A stretch of DNA of 64,000 nucleotides from Pseudarthrobacter siccitolerans (GCF_030823375.1 NZ_JAUSXB010000001.1:186001-250000); one strand, 5' to 3'; numbered from the stretch's first letter, positions 29,867 to 38,526 are shown. Program-made: numbers and translations. Notes: generated from the sequence alone by a model not told the origin.

Positions 29867-30954
29867 CCCTTTCAGAGTTCGACAGCTTCCGGCCAGCCGA
29901 ACCTGCCCGCCGTCGCAGGCAGGACGGCAAACGTGCCCCAGGCCGCCGCCGGAACAACGGCGACGGCTCCCGCGAAATGCCCATGGTGCCGGAGCCGGAA
30001 TTCACCTCTTACTACGGCCGTCCTGTAGTGAAGCCCGCGCCGTGGGGTGATGATGTTGCCATCTACCTGTTCCTGGGCGGCGTGGCCGCCGGTTCGGCCC
30101 TGCTTGGCCTCGGCGGGCAGCTGACCGGACGGCCGACGCTGCGCCGGAATGCCCGTCTGGGCGCTTTGGCAGCGGTGAGCGCCGGTGCTGTTGCTTTGGT
30201 CAAGGACCTGGGCCGGCCGGAGCGTTTCCTGCATATGCTGCGGACCTTCAAGGTGACCTCGCCGATGAGTGTGGGCTCGTGGATTCTCAGCGCCTTCAGC
30301 GCCGGCGCGGGCGTCTCGGCGGTGGCGGAAATCGATCGGATGAGCGGGGCGCGGCTGCCGCTGGGACCCCTGCGCAAGGTGCTGCAGGCTGTCGAAGGAC
30401 CGGCAGGCGTTGAGGCTGCGTTATTTGCCGGACCACTGGCGGCGTACACGGCGGTGCTGCTTGGCGACACCGCAACACCCACGTGGAACGCTGCGCACGA
30501 GGAACTGCCTTTCGTTTTCGTGAGTTCGGCGTGCCTTGCCTCTGCCGGGCTCGCCATGGTCACCACACCGGTCGGCGAGACGGGTCCTGCCCGGAACCTG
30601 GCCGTGCTCGGCGTGTTGGGGGACGTGGTTGCCATGAAGGTCATGGAGCGCCGAATGGACCCGGTGGCAGCCGAGCCGCTGCATCAGGGTAAGGCAGGCA
30701 CGATGCTGAAATGGAGCGAGCGATTAGCGGTCGCCGGCGGTTTGGGCACACTCCTGGGTGGTCGCAACCGTCTCGCCGCTGCGGCTTCGGGACTGGCTTT
30801 GCTGGCCGCTTCGGCCCTGACCCGCTTCGGCGTGTTCGAGGCCGGCCTGGCCTCTGCCAGGGATCCGCGGTACACCATCGAACCCCAGAAGAGCCGGCTC
30901 GCGGCGCGCCGTGCAGCCGGCGTTACCGGCGACGCGATCACTACAGGCAGCTGA
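29863..30954 (+). CDS. NrfD/PsrC-like membrane subunit
   Basis: The 363-residue protein has a hydrophilic, basic N-terminus of about 60 residues and then about eight hydrophobic helices. Its first helix (IYLFLGGVAAGSALLGLGG) carries the NrfD family signature, and KDLGRPERFLHMLRTFKVTSPMSVGSWIL matches the conserved loop after helix 3. NrfD proteins exchange electrons with quinones without haem. Here it should be the quinone-facing part of a three-subunit formate dehydrogenase. The gene ends convergent with selD, 15 bases apart. Confidence 0.9.
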   Translation: MTLSEFDSFRPAEPARRRRQDGKRAPGRRRNNGDGSREMPMVPEPEFTSYYGRPVVKPAPWGDDVAIYLFLGGVAAGSALLGLGGQLTGRPTLRRNARLGALAAVSAGAVALVKDLGRPERFLHMLRTFKVTSPMSVGSWILSAFSAGAGVSAVAEIDRMSGARLPLGPLRKVLQAVEGPAGVEAALFAGPLAAYTAVLLGDTATPTWNAAHEELPFVFVSSACLASAGLAMVTTPVGETGPARNLAVLGVLGDVVAMKVMERRMDPVAAEPLHQGKAGTMLKWSERLAVAGGLGTLLGGRNRLAAAASGLALLAASALTRFGVFEAGLASARDPRYTIEPQKSRLAARRAAGVTGDAITTGS

Positions 30955-30969
30955 CCGAACCGCCAGGTT

Positions 30970-31995
30970 TCAGCGGATTTCGATGCCCCGCCCCGCAGTG
31001 GTGTGGCCAATGACGGGGTGCCCGGGCAACTCGCCGACCACCAGCAGGCCGCCTGAGGTCTGGGCATCGGCAAGCAGCAGCAGATCGTCTTCGGTCACGC
31101 GTGGTGCGGCCCCTATGTGCGGCCGCACCCAGTCGAGATTGCGCCGGGTGCCGCCGGACACGAAGCCATCCCGCAGCGCCTCCCGCGCCCCATCGATTAC
31201 CGGTACGGCCTTCAGATCGATCACTGCGCCCACTTCCGAGGCACGGACCATCTTGTAAAGATGTCCAAGCAGGCCGAAGCCCGTCACGTCGGTCGCTGCC
31301 CGGACGCCTGCGGACACCGCGGCTTCGGCAGCGTCGCGATTAAGGCTTGCCATTGTCTCTACCGCCTCGGCGAACACCTCACCGGTTTTTTTGTGCCGGT
31401 TATTGAGGAGTCCGACGCCGATCGGCTTGGTGAGCGTGATGGGCAAGCCGGGCTGTGCAGCGTCGTTGCGGAGCAACCGGTCGGGATGGGCGACGCCGGT
31501 GACCGCCATGCCGTATTTCGGCTCCGGATCGTCAATGGAGTGCCCGCCGAGTACGGGGCAGGCCGCCTCAGACGCCACACTCAGCCCGCCGCGGAGGACT
31601 TCGGTCATCAGCTCCAGTGGCAGGACATCCCGGGGCCATCCGACGAGGTTGATGGCGGTGACCGGACGGCCGCCCATCGCGTAGATGTCCGAGAGGGCGT
31701 TGGCTGCCGCAATCCGGCCCCAGTCGAAGGCATTGTCGACGACGGGAGTGAAGAAGTCGGCGGTGGTCAGTACCGCCAGGTCATCGCGCACCAGGACAGC
31801 TGCCGCGTCGTCACCATTGTCAAGACCGACCAGCACGTCCGCGCCGGGTTGGCCGATGAGGCCGCGGACTGCCTCTTCGAGCTCGCCGGGCGGAATTTTG
31901 CAGGCGCAGCCCCCGCCATGGGCATACTCGGTGAGCCGGTAGGCAGCCACGGCAACGGACGAGGTTTGCAGGATTGACGTTCCAGCATCATTCAC
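30970..31995 (-). CDS. selD: Selenide, water dikinase (selenophosphate synthase)
   Basis: Makes selenophosphate from selenide and ATP, the selenium donor for tRNA-Sec. The 341-residue protein has the active-site motif GGGCACK with Cys30 and Lys33, corresponding to Cys17/Lys20 of E. coli. This is the cysteine form, not a selenoprotein. ATP-binding aspartates appear in GLDNGDDAAAV and TTADFFTPVVD, and ATDVTGFGLLGH is the family signature. The start is the GTG at 31995. On the coding strand TACGCT ends 6 bases before it and no Shine-Dalgarno is present, suggesting a leaderless transcript. It is divergent from tRNA-Sec. Confidence 0.95.
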   Translation of the reverse strand: MNDAGTSILQTSSVAVAAYRLTEYAHGGGCACKIPPGELEEAVRGLIGQPGADVLVGLDNGDDAAAVLVRDDLAVLTTADFFTPVVDNAFDWGRIAAANALSDIYAMGGRPVTAINLVGWPRDVLPLELMTEVLRGGLSVASEAACPVLGGHSIDDPEPKYGMAVTGVAHPDRLLRNDAAQPGLPITLTKPIGVGLLNNRHKKTGEVFAEAVETMASLNRDAAEAAVSAGVRAATDVTGFGLLGHLYKMVRASEVGAVIDLKAVPVIDGAREALRDGFVSGGTRRNLDWVRPHIGAAPRVTEDDLLLLADAQTSGGLLVVGELPGHPVIGHTTAGRGIEIR

Positions 31996-32026
31996 CCGCT
32001 TAGCGTACCCCTGCAGGCAAGCCTGC

Positions 32027-32032
32027 TATATT
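32027..32032 (+). promoter_or_regulatory. Candidate -10 element of the tRNA-Sec gene
   Basis: TATATT, preceded by TGC (extended -10 character), ends 7 bases before the mature 5' end of tRNA-Sec. No matching -35 is clear. The promoters of tRNA-Sec and selD share a 44-base region. Confidence 0.45.
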
Positions 32033-32039
32033 GGGGCGC

Positions 32040-32134
32040 GGTGGCGTCCGGGTCCTGGTGGGCCCCCCGGTCTTCAAAACCGGTGCGGCTGAGTATCTCG
32101 GCCTGGCGGGTTCGATTCCCGTCCGCCACCGCCA
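32040..32134 (+). tRNA. selC: tRNA-Sec (anticodon TCA)
   Basis: The 95-base gene shows all tRNA-Sec hallmarks. A 6-bp D stem GGGTCC/GGGCCC has the short loop TGGT. The anticodon stem CCGGT/ACCGG has loop CTTCAAA (TCA). A 7-bp variable arm pairs GGCTGAG with CTCGGCC, and CCA is encoded. The acceptor GGTGGCGT pairs with CCGCCACC in seven positions; the eighth is a T-C mismatch, where most bacteria have a full 8-bp acceptor. It sits immediately before selA. Confidence 0.96.
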
Positions 32135-32171
32135 ACCACCGGCATGCCAATGCAGCGAAATGAGGAGGGCT

Positions 32172-33503
32172 GTGGACAAGGTTGATCCTCGCCGCCTGAT
32201 TCCTCGCACGAATGACCTGCTGGCACTGCCCGCCGTCCGCGAGGCCCGGATGCGGCTGAGCGAGCACGTCATCCGCGAACTCGTCCGGCACGTCCAGGAA
32301 CAGGCCCGGCGTGGTGAGCTCCCGCCCGGCCAGGTGGAACCAACGGTGCTCGCCGCCGTCGCTGGCCGTCAGGCAACAACCCTGCGCCCGGTATTGAACG
32401 CCACCGGCGTCATCGTCCATACAAACCTTGGGCGGGCACCTCTTTCCGCTGGCGCCGTCGAAGCTCTTGTCGCAGCCAGCGGCTACGTTGACGTGGAGCT
32501 GGACCTGGCAGATGGAAGCCGCTCCCGTCGCGGTGCCGGGGCCCAGGCCGCCCTGCTCGCCGCCTGTCCCGCCGCCGAAGACGCCCTGGTGGTCAACAAC
32601 GGAGCTGCGGCGCTGGTACTGGCCACCACAGCCCTTGCTGCCGGCCGGGAGGTGGTGGTGAGCCGTGGCGAACTCGTTGAGATCGGTGCCGGCTTTCGGT
32701 TGACCGACCTGATGGAGTCCACAGGGGCAAGGCTTCGGGAGGTGGGCACCACCAATCGGACACATCTGCATGACTATGCCGGAGCCCTGGGGCCGGATAC
32801 GGGCTGCGTACTGAAGGTCCATCCGAGCAACTTCCGGGTGGACGGATTCACTTCCGCTGTGCCGCTGCACGAGCTGAGCGCGCTCACCCAGGCAAACGGA
32901 GTACCACTTGTCGCTGACCTGGGCAGCGGACTGCTGGCACCCGACCCGCACCTCCCTGATGAACCTGACGTTGCCTCAGCCTTGGCGGGCGGGGCCGACG
33001 TCGTCATCGCCAGCGGCGACAAGCTGATGGGCGGACCCCAGGCAGGTTTGCTTCTTGGCCGCAAGGAGATCATCACCCGGTTGGCCCGCCACCCGCTCGC
33101 CCGTGCCGTCCGTGCCGACAAACTCGCCCTCGCCGCCCTGGAGGCGACCGTCGCGGGCGGACCGCCGCCCGTCGTGCAGGCGCTGCACGCCGACGTCGGA
33201 CAATTACTGCGCCGCACCGACCGGCTCGCCGAAGCCCTCGGCGTACCCGTGGTGCCGCATGACGGCAGGGTAGGCGGCGGGGGTGCCCCCGGAGTGCCCC
33301 TCCCGGGGTGGGCGCTCCGGCTCCCAGAGGGACTGGCGCGTCCTTTGCGTGCCGGCGACCCCGCCGTGCTGCCGCGAGTTCACGACGGCTCGTGCCTGAT
33401 CGATCTGCGCTGCGTGCCCGAAGGGGACGACGACCGGGTCCTCGAGGCGGTGCGGCAGGCACTGGCAAACCTCGAGGTTGCGGACGCAGGCAGGGCGGGC
33501 TGA
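32172..33503 (+). CDS. selA: L-seryl-tRNA(Sec) selenium transferase
   Basis: Converts Ser-tRNA-Sec to Sec-tRNA-Sec with selenophosphate. The 443-residue PLP enzyme has the N-terminal tRNA-binding helices, VIVHTNLGRAPLS, the NNGAAALVLAT loop and the PLP lysine 284 in ASGDKLMGGPQAG. The open frame runs back through tRNA-Sec to 32031, which cannot be coding. Candidate starts are an ATG at 32160 and a GTG at 32172. I prefer the GTG, since AGGAGG (32163-32168) lies before it, though closely. selB follows after 3 bases. Confidence 0.93.
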   Translation: MDKVDPRRLIPRTNDLLALPAVREARMRLSEHVIRELVRHVQEQARRGELPPGQVEPTVLAAVAGRQATTLRPVLNATGVIVHTNLGRAPLSAGAVEALVAASGYVDVELDLADGSRSRRGAGAQAALLAACPAAEDALVVNNGAAALVLATTALAAGREVVVSRGELVEIGAGFRLTDLMESTGARLREVGTTNRTHLHDYAGALGPDTGCVLKVHPSNFRVDGFTSAVPLHELSALTQANGVPLVADLGSGLLAPDPHLPDEPDVASALAGGADVVIASGDKLMGGPQAGLLLGRKEIITRLARHPLARAVRADKLALAALEATVAGGPPPVVQALHADVGQLLRRTDRLAEALGVPVVPHDGRVGGGGAPGVPLPGWALRLPEGLARPLRAGDPAVLPRVHDGSCLIDLRCVPEGDDDRVLEAVRQALANLEVADAGRAG

Positions 33504-33506
33504 GCG

Positions 33507-35303
33507 GTGCACGTCGTTGCCACGGCCGGACACGTCGATTCGGGCAAGAGTACCCTGGTCCGGGCCCTTACCGGTATGGAGCCGGACCGCTGGGAGGAAG
33601 AACGGCGCCGCGGGCTGACCATTGACTTGGGTTATGCGTGGACCACGTTGCCGTCCGGACGGGACGTTGCGTTCGTTGATGTTCCTGGCCACGAGCGTTT
33701 CCTGGGCAACATGCTTGCTGGAATCGGCCCGGCGCCGGTGGTCTGCTTCGTCGTCGGCGCTGACGAGGGCTGGCAGGCGCAGTCGAGCGATCACCGGGAC
33801 GCTGTCGCTGCGCTGGGCATTGAACACGGCGTCGTAGTCCTCAGCCGTATGGACCGGGCATCCGGGCAGCGGGTTGCAGACGTGTTGGCCCGGGCGCGCA
33901 CAGAGCTGGCCGGGACTGGCCTGAGGGACGCCCCCGCAGTTGCGGTTTCCGCCATAGACGGTACCGGCCTGGCCGAGCTGCGTGCCGCGCTCGACGGCGT
34001 CCTGGCCCACGTGCCTTCTCCCACCACCGATGGGCGGGTCCGGTTGTGGGTGGACCGCTCGTTCACGATCACCGGTGCCGGAACTGTGGTGACCGGAACG
34101 CTGGCAGCGGGGACGATCATCCAGGGGGACGGGCTGAGCCTGCTCGGTCACTTTGGTTCCCGGCCCGTCGTCGTCCGTGGCCTGCAAAGCCGAGACACCT
34201 CGTACACCTCCGTAGGTCCCGTCAGCCGTGTGGCACTAAACCTTCGTGATGTTTCCGCCGCTGACGTCCGCCGCGGGGACGCACTGTTGACCCCCGATGC
34301 CTGGCCCATCACGGGGGTCGTTGGCATCCAGCGGACGACGGGCGTGGCCTATACGGAGGTGCCGGAGCAACTGATGGTGCATGTTGGCACTGCGTCTGTA
34401 CCGGCCCGGCTGCGTCCTTTCGGTGCGGACCACGCCCGGCTGGTCCTTGACCGGCGCCTGCCGCTCGTTCTCGGGGACCGGCTGGTGCTGCGTGACCCGG
34501 GGAGCCGCTCGGTGCTGGGCGGCGCACGCATCCTCGACGCCGACCCTCCGGCCTTGCGGCGGCGCGGCGACGGCGCCCAGTGGGCGGAACGGCTTGCCGG
34601 CATGGATCCCTCAGGCGACGTCCTCAGTGAAGTAGCAGCCCGCGGGGCGGTGCAGGTAGAACATCTCCGCCGGCTCGGGCTGCTGTCCGGGCACGACGCG
34701 CAGGCGCCCGCCGGCGTGCAGGTGCTCGATGATTGGTGGGTGCACACTCCTGTCCTTGAAGGATGGCAGCATCAGCTGCGCAATGCAGTTCAGGCACTGC
34801 AGAAGCGAGACCCTTTGGCCCCAGGCCTTTCCATGGGGGCCGCCCGGGATCTCCTTAAACTGCCTGACGAGAAGTTGCTGTCCCACGTTGTCCGCGGGGC
34901 AGCTGTGGAACAGGATGGTGGCCACTTCCGGCTGCCTGGCAGCCGGGGCAACCTTGGTGCCATCGAGCCGGCAATTGCAGAATTGGAGCGCAGGCTGCGC
35001 GCCGATGCATTCCAGGCTCCGGAAGCCGACGAGCTGGCGATGTTGGGCTTGGGCGCGCGGGAGCTGGCCGCCGCCGAACGCACGGGGCGCTTGCTTCGGT
35101 TGCGTGACGGGGTGGTGCTGCTGCCTTCGGCGCCGGCCCTTGCGATGCGCACCCTCGCCAGCTTGGAGCAGCCCTTCACCACAAGCCAGGCACGTCAGGC
35201 ACTGGGCACAACACGCCGGATTGCGGTTCCGCTGCTGGAGCACCTGGATTCGCGCGGCTGGACTCAGCGCCTGGATGCAGGTCACCGTACGGTGGTGCGT
35301 TGA
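33507..35303 (+). CDS. selB: Selenocysteine-specific elongation factor
   Basis: Delivers Sec-tRNA-Sec to UGA codons that are followed by a SECIS hairpin. The 598-residue protein starts with the GTPase domain: G1 loop GHVDSGKST (residues 8-16), RRGLTIDLGY, and G3 DVPGHERFLGNM. Then come EF-Tu-like domains 2 and 3 and a C-terminal winged-helix region that binds SECIS. An Asp in LSRMDRA stands where GTPases often have NKxD, a known drift in SelB proteins. The GTG start lies 3 bases after the selA stop. Confidence 0.94.
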   Translation: MHVVATAGHVDSGKSTLVRALTGMEPDRWEEERRRGLTIDLGYAWTTLPSGRDVAFVDVPGHERFLGNMLAGIGPAPVVCFVVGADEGWQAQSSDHRDAVAALGIEHGVVVLSRMDRASGQRVADVLARARTELAGTGLRDAPAVAVSAIDGTGLAELRAALDGVLAHVPSPTTDGRVRLWVDRSFTITGAGTVVTGTLAAGTIIQGDGLSLLGHFGSRPVVVRGLQSRDTSYTSVGPVSRVALNLRDVSAADVRRGDALLTPDAWPITGVVGIQRTTGVAYTEVPEQLMVHVGTASVPARLRPFGADHARLVLDRRLPLVLGDRLVLRDPGSRSVLGGARILDADPPALRRRGDGAQWAERLAGMDPSGDVLSEVAARGAVQVEHLRRLGLLSGHDAQAPAGVQVLDDWWVHTPVLEGWQHQLRNAVQALQKRDPLAPGLSMGAARDLLKLPDEKLLSHVVRGAAVEQDGGHFRLPGSRGNLGAIEPAIAELERRLRADAFQAPEADELAMLGLGARELAAAERTGRLLRLRDGVVLLPSAPALAMRTLASLEQPFTTSQARQALGTTRRIAVPLLEHLDSRGWTQRLDAGHRTVVR

Positions 35304-35618
35304 CCCTGCGGTGCAGGTGGAAGGGTGCTCCAGGCTCGACCTGATGAATGCGAGCGGCATGACTTAGCAAGCTATGTGGGTGGTGCTTCAGTGCGGCGGC
35401 TTTGTCAGCCACGTCAGGCTCATGTTCGTCAACAGTGGGCTCGAGCCGGTACCGAGGGCTCGGCTCGGGGAGACTTGCCGTGGAATATTCCGTGTCCGTG
35501 TTCCTGCACCAATGCCGCCGGCGAAACCCACAAGAAGCACAACATCGCGTGCTCCTGTCCGGGCCTTCACATTGCAGCACTCAGTGGACCGTTTCAGTGC
35601 ATTTCGAGTCTGTCGTGA
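35304..35618. other. Region without recognisable gene downstream of selB
   Basis: Several short overlapping frames exist on both strands but none has a Shine-Dalgarno, consistent codon use or a known domain. One + frame is rich in cysteine and histidine. The stretch looks like decayed DNA at the edge of the selenium module. Confidence 0.5.
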
Positions 35619-35813
35619 CCACGCGCACGGATCTACACTGAAGCATTCCGCGATGCCTGCGGGCTGGCGCTGCTGAGCGGGTTACCGAAGGTCAAGGACG
35701 TATCGGGAAGGGCCGGCGATGGGCAGAGCGTGTTCCTGCTTGGCGCAGTCGCGGCTGGGCTGGTCTGCTACGGCGCGTACTCAACGGCCCGTTCACGGTA
35801 TGGAAAGTTCTAA
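35619..35813 (+). pseudogene. Apparent C-terminal remnant of a DUF1206 membrane protein
   Basis: The frame closes with the TAA at 35811-35813. Its last 28 residues (VFLLGAVAAGLVCYGAYST then ARSRYGKF) look like the final membrane helix and basic tail of DUF1206 proteins. Upstream about 37 codons are loosely similar to the preceding loop, and an in-frame TGA at 35616-35618 cuts it off. There is no start and no N-terminal part nearby, so it is read as a leftover of a deletion or insertion event. The family call relies on a short stretch. Confidence 0.45.
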
Positions 35814-35926
35814 GGGCCGTGCCGAAACCGAGTCAGCGGCCGTCCGGCAAGGTAGGAGGAATTCGTAGGAATCAAAGAGACCAGGAACTTCACACCCCCA
35901 CACCCGCTCAACACTAGGAGAAAGCC

Positions 35927-36343
35927 ATGGCCACAGCACGCGACATCATGACAGGCGGAGTCGAATGCGTCGGTGAGAACGAAACGCTGGAAGCAGCGGC
36001 ACGAAAGATGAAGGAACTGGACGTCGGCGCACTGCCCATATGCGGCGAGGACAACCGGCTCAAGGGCATGATCACGGACCGGGACATCGTCATAAAATGC
36101 TTCGCCGAAGGCGGCGATCCACGTACTGCAAAGGCCGGGGATTTTGGCCAGGGTAAGCCGGTGACCGTTGGTGCGGACGATTCCATCGAAGAAGTGATCA
36201 GGACCATGGGGGAGCATCAGGTGCGCCGGCTGCCGGTCATTGACGGGCATGACCTGGTGGGCATCATCAGCCAGGCAGATGTGGCGCGCAACTACCCGGA
36301 GGACAGGGTCGGGGAACTCGTCGAACTCATCTCCTTCTACTGA
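35927..36343 (+). CDS. Tandem CBS-domain protein
   Basis: A 138-residue cytoplasmic protein made of two CBS domains. The first covers about residues 5-60 (ARDIMTGGVECV ... MITDRDIVIK), the second about 75-130 (VRRLPVIDGHDLVGIISQADVA). CBS pairs bind adenine nucleotides and act as energy or redox sensors, often free-standing like this. The ATG has an AGGAGAAAG Shine-Dalgarno. No partner protein can be inferred from the neighbours. Confidence 0.93.
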   Translation: MATARDIMTGGVECVGENETLEAAARKMKELDVGALPICGEDNRLKGMITDRDIVIKCFAEGGDPRTAKAGDFGQGKPVTVGADDSIEEVIRTMGEHQVRRLPVIDGHDLVGIISQADVARNYPEDRVGELVELISFY

Positions 36344-36497
36344 GCGCGCCCGATTCCGGCGCGGAAGGCAGTGCCGGCGCGAGTGGCTCTGCCTTCCGTG
36401 ACCACGGACCCAGTCGGCAAGGAACCTTTTTGGATAAGGGGAGGCGGGCTGGCCTTCGTTATGCTCTTCATTCCGGTTGCGGCGCTAGAGAGGATCG

Positions 36498-36917
36498 ATG
36501 ATGAAAGTCCTGGCCTCAGTCTCGCTGGTGCAGCTCATTGTCCAACTTGCGGGAGCGCGCAAAGCTCTCCGCGACCAGATCCCGTACGACCTTCCCCTTA
36601 TGCAAGGGAAGACGGAGAACGTCACGCGCGATCTGTGGACCATCGGCAGCAGACTGTCCGCCCCGGCGCCTTTGCTCGCCGCCCAGGCGGCGGGAATCGT
36701 TCTGCTGTTCGTCCGGCCGCGGCCCTGGCTGTGTCAGGCGATTGGGTGTCTCGGCGCCGTCTACATCCCTGGCATCCTGTCAGAGCGCGTCACTCGGGAG
36801 TCGTTCCGGCACCCAAACAGGGAGATCACCCCGCTCACGGCCTCGGCACTTGGCCTCTCTCTTGCCATGGCGTTGCTCGGTCTGGCCGGACGAAAGCGAC
36901 GCACTTCCCCAGGATAA
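36498..36917 (+). CDS. Small membrane protein of unknown function
   Basis: A 139-residue protein with about four hydrophobic segments (residues 5-20, 54-72, 78-95 and 110-130). It contains RDLWTIGSRLSAPAPLLAAQ between the first two. Two tandem ATGs (36498, 36501) follow an AGAGAGG Shine-Dalgarno, and the second fits the spacing better. No family is recognised. It lies between a CBS protein and another small membrane protein in the same direction. Confidence 0.65.
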   Translation: MMKVLASVSLVQLIVQLAGARKALRDQIPYDLPLMQGKTENVTRDLWTIGSRLSAPAPLLAAQAAGIVLLFVRPRPWLCQAIGCLGAVYIPGILSERVTRESFRHPNREITPLTASALGLSLAMALLGLAGRKRRTSPG

Positions 36918-37157
36918 GGGCGTTATGGTCTTGCCCTCCCTTGCCCGTCAAGGGCCCAACTCCATACCATGCGAAGCTTCATGCGATTAGTCGAAGCCCT
37001 TGTCCAACTGGATCTGAGGCAGGCGCTGCGGCTGCCCAAATTCCACCACCTCTGCTTATAAGGCGGCAAGGGTGACCGGCGGCGAGGCGTTGAGCTCTGG
37101 CGGTCGGGACTTCAGCTAACTAGGCTCTCAAGCATCACCCGCCTAGTAAGGGGATTC

Positions 37158-37595
37158 ATGATGAAACTGAGCCACATCCCTCTCCGCCTCGCCACTGGAG
37201 CGTTCATTCTGAATGCCGGCTATAGCAAGCGGAATCTGGACAAGGACACTGCCGCACAAATGCAAGGCATGGGGGCCAAGGTTTACCCACAGCTCACCCG
37301 GATGGAACCAGAGGCGTTCGGGAAGTTGCTCAGCTACGCCGAGATCACTTTGGGCGCGATCCTTCTCGCACCGTTCGTGCCGAGCCGTCTTGCCGGGCTG
37401 GGCCTTGGCATCTTCTCGGCCTCCCTTCTTACCATGTACCGAAGAATCCCGGAAATGACTCTGGAAGACGGGATCCGGCCCAGCCAGCAAGGCACCGCAC
37501 TGGCAAAGGACGTCTGGATGCTCGGGATTGCCGCCGCGCTGATCCTTGACCGGACGCCCGCAAAGGGGTCATCCCGGAAGGTGCTGAAGGTATAG
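37158..37595 (+). CDS. DoxX-like small membrane protein
   Basis: A 145-residue protein with about four hydrophobic segments and an early RLATGAFILNAGYSK, similar to DoxX-type proteins. FGKLLSYAEITLGAILLAPFVP forms the second and third helices. AAGGGG precedes the ATG pair (37158, 37161). Members are often linked to redox or sulfur metabolism, but the similarity is faint and no function is claimed. The 240 bases upstream contain no gene. Confidence 0.6.
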   Translation: MMKLSHIPLRLATGAFILNAGYSKRNLDKDTAAQMQGMGAKVYPQLTRMEPEAFGKLLSYAEITLGAILLAPFVPSRLAGLGLGIFSASLLTMYRRIPEMTLEDGIRPSQQGTALAKDVWMLGIAAALILDRTPAKGSSRKVLKV

Positions 37596-37704
37596 GAGCC
37601 ATCCGTGCCACCAGTGGGACATACCCGCGGTGCCCCAGGCGTTCGCACTTGCCAAAGGGGCGAGCCCTGGCCGGTGGACCTCGTCGAGGTTCTTGCTGGA
37701 GGAG

Positions 37705-38307
37705 TTAGTGGGGCACCAGCAGGCTGACTTGGGACCTGATGTCCTGCACAATGGCGTCGGTACTCGAGGCGGCGTTCACGGTCGCTGCCATGCTGACGAA
37801 CATGATCGCCGAGACGATGCGTGCCGTCGTTGCGGCGTCACCGGCACCTCCCAGCCCGTCCCTGCCAAGGACGGCAGCGATGGCCTCCTCGGTCTGCGCG
37901 ACGATGGAGAGGGCCTCGCTGTGGTGCGGCTCTGTCGGGTCCCCGAAGACCATCTCCCGGAGGTATGTGCGTCCGTTGTCGACTTGGGTCCGGTTGCACT
38001 CCACGATTGGCCGCACTAGGGCCATCACTGCATCCAGTGCATCCGGAGTGGTCTCGGCATCCGCCCGGCCCCGCTCGAGGGCTTCGGCGTAGTGCGCGTT
38101 CTGGACGAGCAGGAGGAGTTCACCTTTGGTCTTTGCGTAGAGGAACAGGGTTCCGGTGCCGATGTCGGCCTTGTCGGCGATTTGCTGGGTTGTAACGTCC
38201 TCGACCCCGTGTTCGGCGAACAGCTCACTCGCTGCGGCGGTGATGCGGTCGAGTTTCTGTTGTTTGTTCCGCTCGCGCCGTCCGAGCGGCTGGGACGTGA
38301 CAGGCAT
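37705..38307 (-). CDS. TetR-family transcriptional regulator
   Basis: A 200-residue repressor with an N-terminal helix-turn-helix (about residues 18-65: ITAAASELFAEHG, TTQQIADKADIGTGTLFLYAKTK) and an all-alpha ligand-binding C-terminus. It is last in a reverse-strand row: SDR, MDR oxidoreductase, alpha/beta hydrolase, then this gene. A 14-bp palindrome (ACTCA-N4-TGAGT) lies 30-43 bases upstream of its ATG. Similar copies stand upstream of the MDR and SDR genes, so it probably represses itself and both. The ligand is unknown, perhaps a reactive carbonyl or quinone. Confidence 0.92.
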   Translation of the reverse strand: MPVTSQPLGRRERNKQQKLDRITAAASELFAEHGVEDVTTQQIADKADIGTGTLFLYAKTKGELLLLVQNAHYAEALERGRADAETTPDALDAVMALVRPIVECNRTQVDNGRTYLREMVFGDPTEPHHSEALSIVAQTEEAIAAVLGRDGLGGAGDAATTARIVSAIMFVSMAATVNAASSTDAIVQDIRSQVSLLVPH

Positions 38308-38336
38308 GGGGTTCCCTCCGGACTTAAACTGACTCG

Positions 38337-38350
38337 ACTCAGTAATGAGT
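38337..38350. promoter_or_regulatory. Putative TetR operator A (upstream of the tetR gene)
   Basis: ACTCAGTAATGAGT is a perfect 5+5 inverted repeat with a 4-base spacer. It shares half-sites and spacing with sites at 40576 and 41673. Just before it ACTGACTCG forms an additional partial half-site. Confidence 0.6.
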
Positions 38351-38526
38351 ATAACGATTAATGCGTTCCCGAGTTCCTCCCGCGGTTTCTTCTTTTGTTC
38401 TTGGTGGGGGAGGGCCCAGGCCTGGCCTGTGAGCGGGCTTTACCTCGTAGATGTGGATTGCGGAAGCCAACGGCATCGTTGACGGTGTGGTGCCCGTGGG
38501 TGCTTTCCTGCCGGAAGCTGGACTGG

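Noticed and set aside
35374..35676. 100-codon + strand frame after selB
   Set aside because: No Shine-Dalgarno, irregular composition and overlap with other equally weak frames.
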